A DNA stretch of 20,820 nt, from positions 1 to 20,820 of the forward strand of contig JAQULX010000007.1 of the NCBI GenBank assembly GCA_028718465.1, given 5' to 3'. The position numbers and the translations under genes were made by a program. The notes under the pieces are model-generated. The model was not told where the DNA came from. It ran no database searches and saw only the letters and a list, made by a program, of their open reading frames with translations. Source of the DNA: Dehalococcoidales bacterium. GTDB taxonomy: Bacteria > Chloroflexota > Dehalococcoidia > Dehalococcoidales > UBA3254. Of the stretch, positions 8,782-16,287 are shown piece by piece; within the stretch, counting starts at the first letter, position 1; each line of letters starts with the position of its first letter.

Positions 8782-10737
8782 GTGAAAAACGGGGCTGCTG
8801 AGTTTGGGAACTTAATGCCGAAGGTTTTACAATCACCGACCCTTCTCACCAATGAAGACGTATACCTGTTTATCGAAGGCTCCCATTTTCGACTCTACGA
8901 AAAACTGGGAGCTCATCTGTTATTTCAAGGCCGACAGGTAGGCACCTACTTTGCAGTCTGGGCGCCGAACGCAAGACAGGTCTCCGTGATTGGGGTTTTC
9001 AACGGTTGGAACAATGAGAGTCATCTACTCTATCCGCGCGCCGAGTCAGGACTATGGGAGGGATTTATCCCCGGGGTGGGCAAGGGTGCACTTTACAAGT
9101 ACCATATCATTTCTCACTATAGCGACTATCGCGTCGATAAAGCTGATCCCTTTGCCTTCTACTGTGAACCACCTCCAGGCAACGCCTCCATTGTCTGGGA
9201 CATGGACTGCGCCTGGGGAGACGAAGGTTGGATGGGAGAGAGAAAACAAAAGTTCGGCCTGAATGCACCGGTGGCAATCTACGAACTGCACCTTGGCTCT
9301 TGGAGACTGGTCCCTGAAAAAGGCAACCGTCCCCTCACCTATCGTGAAATGGCGCCCCGGCTAGCTGAATATGTTCTCAAAATGGGCTTTACTCATATAG
9401 AACTGCTGCCTGTTATGGAACATCCTTTTGGAGGTTCCTGGGGATACCAGGTAACCGGATATTTCGCCCCGACCAGTCGATACGGTACACCCCAGGATTT
9501 TATGTATCTGGTGGATTTTTTACATCGTTACGGTATTGGCGTCATTTTGGACTGGGTACCATCCCATTTCCCCGCAGATGAGCACGGACTGGCTTATTTT
9601 GATGGGACTCATCTGTATGAGCATGCTGATCCCCGCCGTGGCGTCCATCCTGATTGGAACAGCCACATCTTCAATTACGGGCGTAATGAGGTACGTAGTT
9701 TTCTGATCAGTAGTGCCTTGTTTTGGCTGCACAAATACCATGCCGATGGATTGCGTGTGGACGCGGTGGCTTCCATGCTCTACCGCGACTACTCACGCAA
9801 AGAAGGCGAGTGGATACCGAATAAATACGGAGGCAGGGAAGACCTGGAAGCGATTTCTTTCCTCAAGCGCTTAAACGCGGAGATTTATAGGAGCTATCCG
9901 GATGTCCAGACAGTCGCTGAGGAGTCCACGGCTTGGCCAATGGTCTCGCATCCAACATACGCCGGCGGTCTCGGCTTCGGCTATAAGTGGGACATGGGTT
10001 GGATGCACGATACATTGGAGTATATGTCTCTGGATCCGGTTTTCCGTAAGCATCATCACGGCAAATTGACGTTTCGGATGGTATATGCTTTTCATGAAAA
10101 CTTCATTCTGCCCCTATCCCATGATGAAGTCGTACACGGTAAGGGATCAATGCTCGGAGCAATGCATGGCAACGATTGGCAGAAGTTTGCCAGTTTCCGG
10201 CTGCTCTTGGCATATATGTATACCCAGCCTGGGAAGAAGTTGCTTTTCATGGGAGCGGAGTTCGGTCAGTGGGGAGAATGGAACCATGAAACGAGTCTTG
10301 ACTGGAACCTGCTTCAGTATGAGAGACATACCGGAATTCAGAGATGGGTTGAGGCATTGAATCGGTTTTATCGGAGTGAGCCAGGATTGCACGAGCTCGA
10401 CTGCGATCCGGCAGGATTCGAACCAATAGATTACAGCAACGCTGACGAAAGCCTTATCAGCTTCATACGAAAGGGAAGGGCACCTAGCAGCATGGTGCTT
10501 GTGGTCTGTAACTTTACTCCGGTGTTTCGCTTGAATCGCCGGATCGCCGTACCCCGTGGAGGTGTCTGGAAGCAGGTGTTAAATAGTGATGATGAACGGT
10601 TTGGAGGTAGTCAGAGCACGCCGGACCGGATTGAGGCGCAAGCTGTTCCAGTCGATAATCGGCATTACTCGCTAAGTCTTAGTATTCCGCCGCTAGCCGC
10701 AATATTTTTGAAGAATTGTGACCCTACTTGTGGCTGA
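8782..10737 (+). CDS. glgB: 1,4-alpha-glucan branching enzyme (GH13)
   Basis: GlgB cuts alpha-1,4 glucan chains and rejoins them by alpha-1,6 bonds to make branched glycogen. The 651 residues contain a CBM48/N-terminal domain (about 25-135; GTYFAVWAPNARQVSVIG, FNGWN). The GH13 barrel follows, with conserved regions DWVPSHFP (258-265), GLRVDAVASMLYRDYS with nucleophile Asp327, VAEEST with the acid/base Glu near 380, and LPLSHDEVVHGKGS with His447-Asp448. A C-terminal beta domain ends the protein. The frame opens with GTG at 8782 and no strong ribosome site; TTG at 8811 or ATG at 8815 (MPKVLQS) are alternative starts that would lose only about ten residues. It follows the glgC relic in the same direction and converges on the ATPase gene. 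glgA is not in the window. Confidence 0.95.
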   Translation: MKNGAAEFGNLMPKVLQSPTLLTNEDVYLFIEGSHFRLYEKLGAHLLFQGRQVGTYFAVWAPNARQVSVIGVFNGWNNESHLLYPRAESGLWEGFIPGVGKGALYKYHIISHYSDYRVDKADPFAFYCEPPPGNASIVWDMDCAWGDEGWMGERKQKFGLNAPVAIYELHLGSWRLVPEKGNRPLTYREMAPRLAEYVLKMGFTHIELLPVMEHPFGGSWGYQVTGYFAPTSRYGTPQDFMYLVDFLHRYGIGVILDWVPSHFPADEHGLAYFDGTHLYEHADPRRGVHPDWNSHIFNYGRNEVRSFLISSALFWLHKYHADGLRVDAVASMLYRDYSRKEGEWIPNKYGGREDLEAISFLKRLNAEIYRSYPDVQTVAEESTAWPMVSHPTYAGGLGFGYKWDMGWMHDTLEYMSLDPVFRKHHHGKLTFRMVYAFHENFILPLSHDEVVHGKGSMLGAMHGNDWQKFASFRLLLAYMYTQPGKKLLFMGAEFGQWGEWNHETSLDWNLLQYERHTGIQRWVEALNRFYRSEPGLHELDCDPAGFEPIDYSNADESLISFIRKGRAPSSMVLVVCNFTPVFRLNRRIAVPRGGVWKQVLNSDDERFGGSQSTPDRIEAQAVPVDNRHYSLSLSIPPLAAIFLKNCDPTCG

Positions 10738-10856
10738 CATGAACTCAAGAGTTACCTGGTATTATGCAACTTCTAGTACGTTATGGACTACTGAAAATGC
10801 TCATAACAAACGCAGATCCACACTCGGGCGAGCCGACTTTGGCATACCGATGAACA

Positions 10857-10890
10857 CTTAAGAAGCGCTTAAAGGAGTGCTTAAGGAGCA
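10857..10890 (+). repeat. Three imperfect 11-12-bp tandem units
   Basis: CTTAAGAAGCG (10857-10867), CTTAAAGGAGTG (10868-10879) and CTTAAGGAGCA (10880-10890) follow one another directly. They lie in the 250-base convergent gap between glgB and the ATPase gene, which otherwise shows no gene and no clear terminator. The role is unknown. Confidence 0.5.
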
Positions 10891-10987
10891 AACCGTGGCT
10901 ATCTTTTTCATGCCAGCCTCCAAACCATGTATTCGGTACCTTTTTCCTTTAACGATATACTCCACTTATTTTGCGTGGCACAGATTG

Positions 10988-13672
10988 TCACAACTTTCCT
11001 CGGGAAAATAGTTTTGGGAATAAAGCTTTTCTGGTCTCTTCAATAGCGAATAGACCCAGGCCAATCAGGATGATAATTCCCCAATCCGTCAAACCAATAG
11101 GCACAGTGCCGAAAGCGATTTGTAAGAATGGCACGTACACAACGGCTAGTTGTAAAAGTGCTGCTGCCAAAATGGAAATCAACAACCATCGGTTTTTAAA
11201 AAACCCTAGCTTAAATACGGTATGCTCGTCAGACCGGGAATTCATGGTAAGAAACCATTCAAAGACGACCATGGTACAGAAGGTTATTGTGCGGGCCCTG
11301 TCCAGATTCATGGTGGGCGTCACCCAGGCGAAAACCAGGAATACCCCAACTCCCATAATTAATGCCAGGAACAGGTTACGCAAAATGAATCCGGGAAAAA
11401 CAAGACCAATTTTCGGATTTCGAGGTGGCTGTTTTAATTCATCACCAGATTTTCGCTCCAGTCCCAGGGGAGCCGTTACCAGCGTACCTGTTACGAGATT
11501 AATCCATATAATCTGGACCGCCAACAAAGGGGCTTTCCCAATAAACGATATAGCCAGAACCAGTGCGAGTATTTCCCCGATGCTGGTGCTTATCGAGAAT
11601 AGAAGCACGTTACGCAATCGGTTGAAGATTGCCCGGCCTTCCTCGACTGCCGCCACGACCGAAGCAAAATTGTCGTCCGCCAGGACCATGTCACTGGCTT
11701 CCTTGGCCACATCTGTACCGGTGATTCCCATGGCAATACCTATATCTGCCGATTTTAAAGCCGGAGCATCATTAACCCCATCACCGGTCATGGCAACGAC
11801 GTGGCCATGGCTTTTTAATGCATCTACTATCCTCAGCTTCTGCAGGGGCTCAATCCGAGCAAAGATTGTGATCTCTTCAATCTGTTTTGACAAATCAGCG
11901 TCGCTCATGGCCTGCAATTCGGATCCGGTGATAGCCCTGCCGGGAGGCAAATCCAGTTCACGACCCACAGACTCAGCCGTAACTCTGTGGTCGCCGGTTA
12001 TCATAACTACCCTGATTCCAGCCTGCGCACATAATCTGACCGCTTCTTTTACTTCCTCCCGGGGTGGGTCAACCATGCCTGCCATGCCTACAAATACCAG
12101 ATTCTTTCGAATATTCGCCTCATTAAGTTCAGCGGATTCATCGGCCAGGTCGGCATAAGCGACAGCGATAACCCTCATGGCTTCCTGGGCCATCGCTGTG
12201 CTGGCCTGAATTATTTTTTGCTTTTCGGGTTCATTTATCGGAACAACTGCTCCCGGCTTAAGCACAGCCTTGCTCATTGAAACGAGCCTCTCCGGAGCCC
12301 CTTTTAGATAAACCACTTTTCGTCCGTCGACAGCGTGAAAAGTGGCCATGTATTGTTTTTCGCTTTGGAAGGGGATTTCGTCGAGGCGAGGGAATCTTTC
12401 CTCGAGTTTTTCTTTATCTATACCCGCTTTGGCAGCGGCAACGACTAAGGCCCCTTCCGTTGGGTCTCCCCTGATTTCACAGCACTCTTCCTCCCTGGTT
12501 AATAGAGCATCGTTGCAGAGAGCGCTTATTCTTAGTAACAAAGAGAGGTCGGTTCGGCTTTCAACATTTAATAACTGGCCGTCCTGCCGGAATTCACCCT
12601 TCGGTAAATAACCTTCCCCAGTTACTTCAATCAACTTCTCGTCTACATAGATACGCCTGACCGTCATCTCATTCAAGGTTAATGTCCCGGTCTTGTCCGA
12701 GCAGATAACTGTGGCCGACCCGAGTGTTTCCACAGCCACCAGGCGGCGAATTATGGCATTACGGCGTGCCATGACTCTCATGCCGACCGCCAGGACAAGA
12801 GCCACCATAGCCGGCAGACCCTCCGGAATAGCCGAAACGGCTGCAGCGACCGCGAGCAGGAATATTTCCCCCCAGGGTATACTTCTTAGTAATCCTGCTA
12901 CCAGGAGTAAACTGGCTGCTGCCAAAAATACTATTATAAGATACCGGCTTAGTTTGCTTATGCTTTTCTGGAGAGGGGTTTTTTCTTCCTTCGTCTCCCC
13001 AATGGCTGTAGCAATCTTACCGATTTCCGTTGACATCCCGGTGTTAATTACCACTGCGGTAGCTCGGCCATAGCTGACAGCAGTACCCATGAAAACCAGG
13101 TTCTTCCTATCGGAACTAGAAGTGGACTCATCAAGAGCCCTTGTATGTTTCTCGACAGGCATCGATTCTCCGGTTAAGGCGGATTCGCTGACCTTCAAAT
13201 TGGAAAGCTCAATAAGTCGGGCATCGGCTGGCACTTTATCACCCGATTCAAGAAGTATTATGTCTCCTGGCACTATCTCTCTGGTCGGAACATCCATGAC
13301 TTTAGCACCGCGCCTCACGGTGGCTTTAGGGGCAGCCATACGGATCAAAGCTTCCATTGCTTTCTGGGCACGCGTTTCCTGAACAAACCCGATTATTGCA
13401 CCAACCAGAATAGCCACTGCAATTACACCTGCATCTAAAAGATGCCCCAGCACAATGGAAAGAATTACCGCTAACAAAAGTACATAAATTAATGGGCTGA
13501 GGAATTGCTTGAGAAAAACCAGGATTGGCGATGTTCTCTTTTTTGTCTGTAACTCGTTAGGGCCGTAGTTAACCAGTCGTTCCTTGACTTCCCCGGCAGT
13601 CAACCCGGAGCGTCTGGAATCGAGCATTTGTAAAACTGTTTCGGCACTGGTGCTATGCCAACTACCCATCAT
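10988..13672 (-). CDS. P2-type (SERCA-like) cation-transporting ATPase
   Basis: This is an ATP-driven membrane ion pump of 894 residues, full length for the family. In order: N-terminal cation-ATPase domain (LTAGEVKERLVNYGPNEL), M1-M2 (about 50-98), actuator domain with TGES (167-170), M3-M4 with PEGLP (283-287), phosphorylation site DKTGTLT with Asp326, nucleotide domain (KGAPE near 457), TGD (559-561), GDGVNDAP (630-637), then M5-M10. The overall pattern is that of Ca2+ pumps, but two expected M5/M6 ligands differ: SIGE (697-700) has Ser where SERCA has Asn768, and NLVTGT (725-730) has Gly where SERCA has Asp800. Glu284 (M4), Glu700 (M5), Asn725 (M6) and Glu805 (M8) are kept. The ion is therefore uncertain. 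ATG at 13672 or the next codon starts it. It converges with glgB. Confidence 0.93.
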   Translation of the reverse strand: MMGSWHSTSAETVLQMLDSRRSGLTAGEVKERLVNYGPNELQTKKRTSPILVFLKQFLSPLIYVLLLAVILSIVLGHLLDAGVIAVAILVGAIIGFVQETRAQKAMEALIRMAAPKATVRRGAKVMDVPTREIVPGDIILLESGDKVPADARLIELSNLKVSESALTGESMPVEKHTRALDESTSSSDRKNLVFMGTAVSYGRATAVVINTGMSTEIGKIATAIGETKEEKTPLQKSISKLSRYLIIVFLAAASLLLVAGLLRSIPWGEIFLLAVAAAVSAIPEGLPAMVALVLAVGMRVMARRNAIIRRLVAVETLGSATVICSDKTGTLTLNEMTVRRIYVDEKLIEVTGEGYLPKGEFRQDGQLLNVESRTDLSLLLRISALCNDALLTREEECCEIRGDPTEGALVVAAAKAGIDKEKLEERFPRLDEIPFQSEKQYMATFHAVDGRKVVYLKGAPERLVSMSKAVLKPGAVVPINEPEKQKIIQASTAMAQEAMRVIAVAYADLADESAELNEANIRKNLVFVGMAGMVDPPREEVKEAVRLCAQAGIRVVMITGDHRVTAESVGRELDLPPGRAITGSELQAMSDADLSKQIEEITIFARIEPLQKLRIVDALKSHGHVVAMTGDGVNDAPALKSADIGIAMGITGTDVAKEASDMVLADDNFASVVAAVEEGRAIFNRLRNVLLFSISTSIGEILALVLAISFIGKAPLLAVQIIWINLVTGTLVTAPLGLERKSGDELKQPPRNPKIGLVFPGFILRNLFLALIMGVGVFLVFAWVTPTMNLDRARTITFCTMVVFEWFLTMNSRSDEHTVFKLGFFKNRWLLISILAAALLQLAVVYVPFLQIAFGTVPIGLTDWGIIILIGLGLFAIEETRKALFPKLFSRGKL

Positions 13673-13679
13673 ACTTTAC

Positions 13680-13694
13680 AGTATACGTTATACT
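13680..13694. promoter_or_regulatory. Inverted repeat just upstream of the ATPase start
   Basis: AGTATA-CGT-TATACT is a perfect six-base dyad, 8 bases outside the ATPase start codon. It could be an operator overlapping the ribosome-loading region, or its TATACT half could act as a -10 element for a nearly leaderless transcript. Confidence 0.4.
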
Positions 13695-13699
13695 CCCTG

Positions 13700-13729
13700 C
13701 TCCAACGGTTAGAACACCAACGGTTGGAG
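13700..13729. repeat. CCAACGGTT direct repeat within a larger dyad, upstream of the ATPase
   Basis: CCAACGGTT occurs at 13702-13710 and 13717-13725, a 15-base period, and the outer arms CTCCAAC (13700-13706) and GTTGGAG (13723-13729) form an inverted repeat. The second copy is itself palindromic (CCAAC-G-GTTGG). Phased repeats so close to the ATPase promoter region suggest a regulator-binding site, but no regulator is seen nearby. Confidence 0.4.
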
Positions 13730-14000
13730 GCTCAGTAGCAGATGTAGACAAGCCTGAGAGCGAATAATCCTCTCTTCAACAACCCCAAATTTGCAGAGTT
13801 CCCCCAAGATAAGCGGTTTCAGTTTGTTTACTCAGTGAGGTCTCGAGATTATAGCTGGTATGTACTTTAGAAAAAGAGTTAGGAGATGAGAGAGTGAAAT
13901 CTATATATAGGGTCATTTCTTCTGAGGTAACTTAATATCTAATAGTGACCCAATAAATACCGCGTTGTTGTCTATAAACAATTCTAGCGTCGAGTTACTA
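13730..14000. other. Intergenic stretch without a recognisable gene
   Basis: Together with the repeats at 13680-13729 this fills the 328 bases between the ATPase start and the CBS relic. A plus-strand frame of about 40 codons ends at a TAG near 13868 and includes FAEFPQDKRFQFVYSVRSRD; it has no start or ribosome site and may be a gene fragment. GGGTCA near 13910 and TGACCC near 13945 form a short inverted repeat of unknown meaning. I see nothing else. Confidence 0.4.
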
Positions 14001-14471
14001 CTATGGCTGGGACGGTATCCCAACTTCAAGGGCCTTGGATAGGATTTCAGAAAGACTTAAATCCCCAATGATCCTACTCTCGCTATCAAGCACTGGGATA
14101 ATATCCTTCTCGTATCTAATCATTAAATCTAAAGCTGTCTGAAAGGTATCATTCTCTCTGACATAAAATGAGCTAGTGTTATGAGACTCTATATCCTTAG
14201 CCTTACTGGCATTGAGTAGATGAAGTATGTCGCTGATTTGCGTCTCAGTATTTCCCTTGCTACCGTAAAGCTGAGCCTGCGTCTATCTTAACAAATCGAA
14301 GCGGGATATCATGCCAGAATATTTTTTATTTGAATCTAACATGAAGATTCCCTGGATATGGGGTTCATGACCCAGAAATGTAACCACATAGTCCAGAGCA
14401 GTATCTTCGGTAATTGTGGTAGAAGCCTTACCCTGTAACCGATAGACTTCACTTATCCGAATATCTTTCAT
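14001..14471 (-). pseudogene. Two-CBS-domain protein with in-frame amber stop
   Basis: The ATG at 14471 follows AGGAG at 9 bases and gives MKDIRISEVYRLQGKASTTI, then a first CBS motif (SGMISRFDLLR). An in-frame TAG at 14283-14285 ends this 62-residue piece. The same frame continues without any further stop as TQAQLYGSKGNTETQISDIL, then a second CBS motif (FYVRENDTFQTALDLMIRYE, IIPVLDSESRIIGDLSLSEI), and closes at TAG 14001-14003. The whole is 157 codons including both stops, a normal size for a paired-CBS protein; such proteins sense adenosine nucleotides. TAG most simply replaces a Trp codon (TGG). Either a nonsense mutation has killed the gene, or the base is wrong. A start at 14504 is possible but lacks the ribosome site. 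Confidence 0.8.
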
Positions 14472-14546
14472 TTTATGACTCTCCTTTGAAAGATCATTAC
14501 GCACCCAGCAAACTTCCTCAGGGTTAACTACTCTTTATAATTATTA

Positions 14547-14557
14547 GGACTTACGCA
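14547..14557 (-). repeat. Putative terminal inverted repeat of an IS4-type element
   Basis: GGACTTACGCA lies at the 3' end of the transposase fragment, and the transposase stop codon (14551-14553) falls inside it. Ends of this kind are, from memory, common in IS elements of this class. No matching TGCGTAAGTCC end is visible elsewhere in the window, so only one end survives. Confidence 0.45.
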
Positions 14558-14934
14558 CTACTAAATTTCAAATAGTTAAAAGTTAAATAACGATTGATCT
14601 GAGCCTTCTGTTCATACCAGGAAATCCGTTCTTTGACCCTTCTTATCTCCAGTTTAATAAATGCCGTAAAGGCAGCAAAGATATGGGTTTCCTGAGACCC
14701 TGCCAGGATCGAATAACACTTTTCTATGCCGGTAGTTTGCTTAATCCCCCGATAAAATTCTTCGATTTTCCAACGATTCTCAAAATGCCCCGTGAATACC
14801 TCATAATCCTCTAGTCTCAGGTCATCGGTAGCCAGATATGTAATGTCTCCTTTCTTGTCGACTATCTTACATACCAAAACCCAACCATATTCCTTCAACC
14901 AGACTTTTCTGACCTGTTTGTCAGCCATGAGCAC
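14551..14934 (-). pseudogene. C-terminal fragment of an IS4-superfamily DDE transposase
   Basis: About 127 codons remain. The core ENRWKIEEFYRGIKQTTGIEK fits the IS4 signature R(3)E(6)K around the catalytic Glu (R-WKI-E-EFYRGI-K), with Phe in place of the usual Tyr three residues before the Arg. GDITYLATDDL lies before it. The N-terminal part, with both catalytic Asp residues, is absent: the frame opens at a GTG (14934) or ATG (14928) with no ribosome site, and DNA beyond about 14935 looks unrelated. IS701 relatives share this C-terminal layout, so the exact family is open. It cannot encode an active enzyme. Confidence 0.75.
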
Positions 14935-15069
14935 ACGATATTCACAGTTTTAGAAGCCAAGGACATCTTAGCTCTGGAAAAGGTTCTAACACTGATGACT
15001 GTTTGGGGACTTGGACGGTTAATCCCAATTACAACTATGGAACAATGGATACCCAAATCAGAGGAATGA
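14935..15069 (+). pseudogene. Possible 3' end of an unidentified gene cut by the IS
   Basis: A plus-strand frame without a usable start runs from the edge of the transposase fragment to TGA at 15067-15069. It reads protein-like: IFTVLEAKDILALEKVLTLM, then TVWGLGRLIPITTMEQWIPK. The pattern (strand, helix, strand) faintly recalls the last half of small ferredoxin-fold proteins such as DUF3303, but this is a guess. If real, it is a remnant whose first half was lost on the IS side. The following 166 bases to 15235 show no gene. Confidence 0.25.
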
Positions 15070-15235
15070 TCTATTTAACATACAGACGCATCAATTGCAT
15101 GCGCATAGTTACGGGGAGTAGTGCAGGTTCAAGCTAAAACCAGGAGACCAACAAGTTTAATATGTAGAGCTTTTATAGTTGAGTTTGTTTTCCACTAGAT
15201 TAATGATATCGATGTAGAGCTGACATATGTTAGAA

Positions 15236-15724
15236 TTACAAAGGCGTTTCCACCCTGACGGTAGTCCCCTTGCTGGGTTGAGATTCTATCCTCAGGTTGC
15301 CACCAATAAGCCTGGATCGCTCTTGCATGCTCATTAGCCCCAGGCTGCCCTTACTTGAAGCTCGAACTTGGGCTTCCTGGATATCAAAACCGGTGCCGTT
15401 ATCCCCAATTTCCATTCTTACCTGTTTTTCTTGAAAGACAATTTTAACGGAGGCCTTACTGGCTTGAGCATGTTTGCGGGCATTGTTTAAAGCCTCCTGG
15501 GCAATACGAAAAAAGGCTAACTTTATATCGTCGGATAACTCAGGCTCTTCTCCCTCCACCGTTAGCTCCACCTTGATCTGCTTCTGTTTATTAACATCCT
15601 CTGCTATCTGCTCTATAGCAGCCAGTAAACCCAGTCTGTCTAGGACTGCCGGCCTTAATTCATGGCTATACCGACGCACATCATCTATAGCCCGGCTAGC
15701 ATCTTTATCCAGATAACTAAAGCA
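15236..15724 (-). pseudogene. Histidine kinase stub (NarL/LiaS-type, HATPase part)
   Basis: The frame encodes the end of a sensor kinase: the tail of the HisKA_3 dimerisation region (DKDASRAIDDVRRYSHELRP), then the HATPase domain with N box FFRIAQEALNNARKHAQ, G1 box GDNGTGFD and the GSLGLMSMQERSRLIGG and GTTVRVETPL end. The sensor region and the HisKA_3 segment bearing the phosphoacceptor His are absent. The coding frame fades at about 15720, just before the IS630 element, and there is no ribosome site at the first internal ATG (15679). The upstream half is not found on the far side of the element, so this is not a simple insertion: a deletion or rearrangement is needed. No response regulator lies beside it. 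It is unlikely to signal as it stands. Confidence 0.75.
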
Positions 15725-15757
15725 CTGACAGCAGGAAAAGAGGCTGATATGTCAGTT

Positions 15758-16264
15758 TCATTGCTTTCCCTTAATGTTCTTTCTTAGCCCATTCCAATAC
15801 GTTTCGTAATTGGCCACTGTCTCTAATATGTGCTCTCTATCCGGGAAAGTATTATTATCTATAACTTCCACTTGAAGATCACTCCACCTATCCTCCATTC
15901 GATTTAGCTTGGCAGCCCCAATTGGCAACCAGATCCTGGATACCCTTTTTAGCATCTTATCTTGAGCCCATTCTTCTTCCACATATTTAGATTTATGCAC
16001 TCTCCAATTATCCAAAATGAGATATATCCGCTTCGCCCGGCGGTATTTTTCCCTTATCAGGCGGGCAAACTCGATAAAGCCTTGACCAGTACATCTTTCT
16101 TTCCCCAGCATCATGACTTCTTCCTGAGGAGGATTATAGGCTCCAAAGAGCCAGACCTTTTCCCCTTTGCGCTGGATGGAGGGTATCCGGGCTCTTTCGG
16201 AACACCATTTTCGCCCCCCATAAGTTTTGGCTATCAGGGGCCCTTTCTCATCCACCATTAACAC
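15758..16264 (-). CDS. IS630 transposase, catalytic frame (orfB)
   Basis: This frame carries all three catalytic acids of an IS630/Tc1-type DDE transposase: Asp in LMVDEKGP, Asp in LILDNWRVHKS, and Glu in AAKLNRMEDRWSDLQ. The frame is open upstream to the slippery run near 16310, reading VIDQLLSKPPKDSVV before the first possible start (GTG at 16264). No ribosome site precedes that GTG, so expression most likely depends on -1 frameshifting from orfA. It ends at TGA (15758-15760). Confidence 0.75.
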   Translation of the reverse strand: MLMVDEKGPLIAKTYGGRKWCSERARIPSIQRKGEKVWLFGAYNPPQEEVMMLGKERCTGQGFIEFARLIREKYRRAKRIYLILDNWRVHKSKYVEEEWAQDKMLKRVSRIWLPIGAAKLNRMEDRWSDLQVEVIDNNTFPDREHILETVANYETYWNGLRKNIKGKQ

Positions 16265-16287
16265 AACGCTATCTTTAGGTGGCTTAC

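Noticed and set aside
10971..12158. 395-codon open frame on the plus strand
   Set aside because: It lies wholly antisense to the clearly recognisable ATPase gene, is full of Ser/Thr/Arg as codon-shadow frames are, and has no family resemblance.
14283..14285. Pyrrolysine or amber reassignment at the CBS TAG
   Set aside because: TAG is used as an ordinary stop elsewhere here (40-42, 1455-1457, 14001-14003), and no Pyl genes are in the window; a nonsense change or error is simpler.
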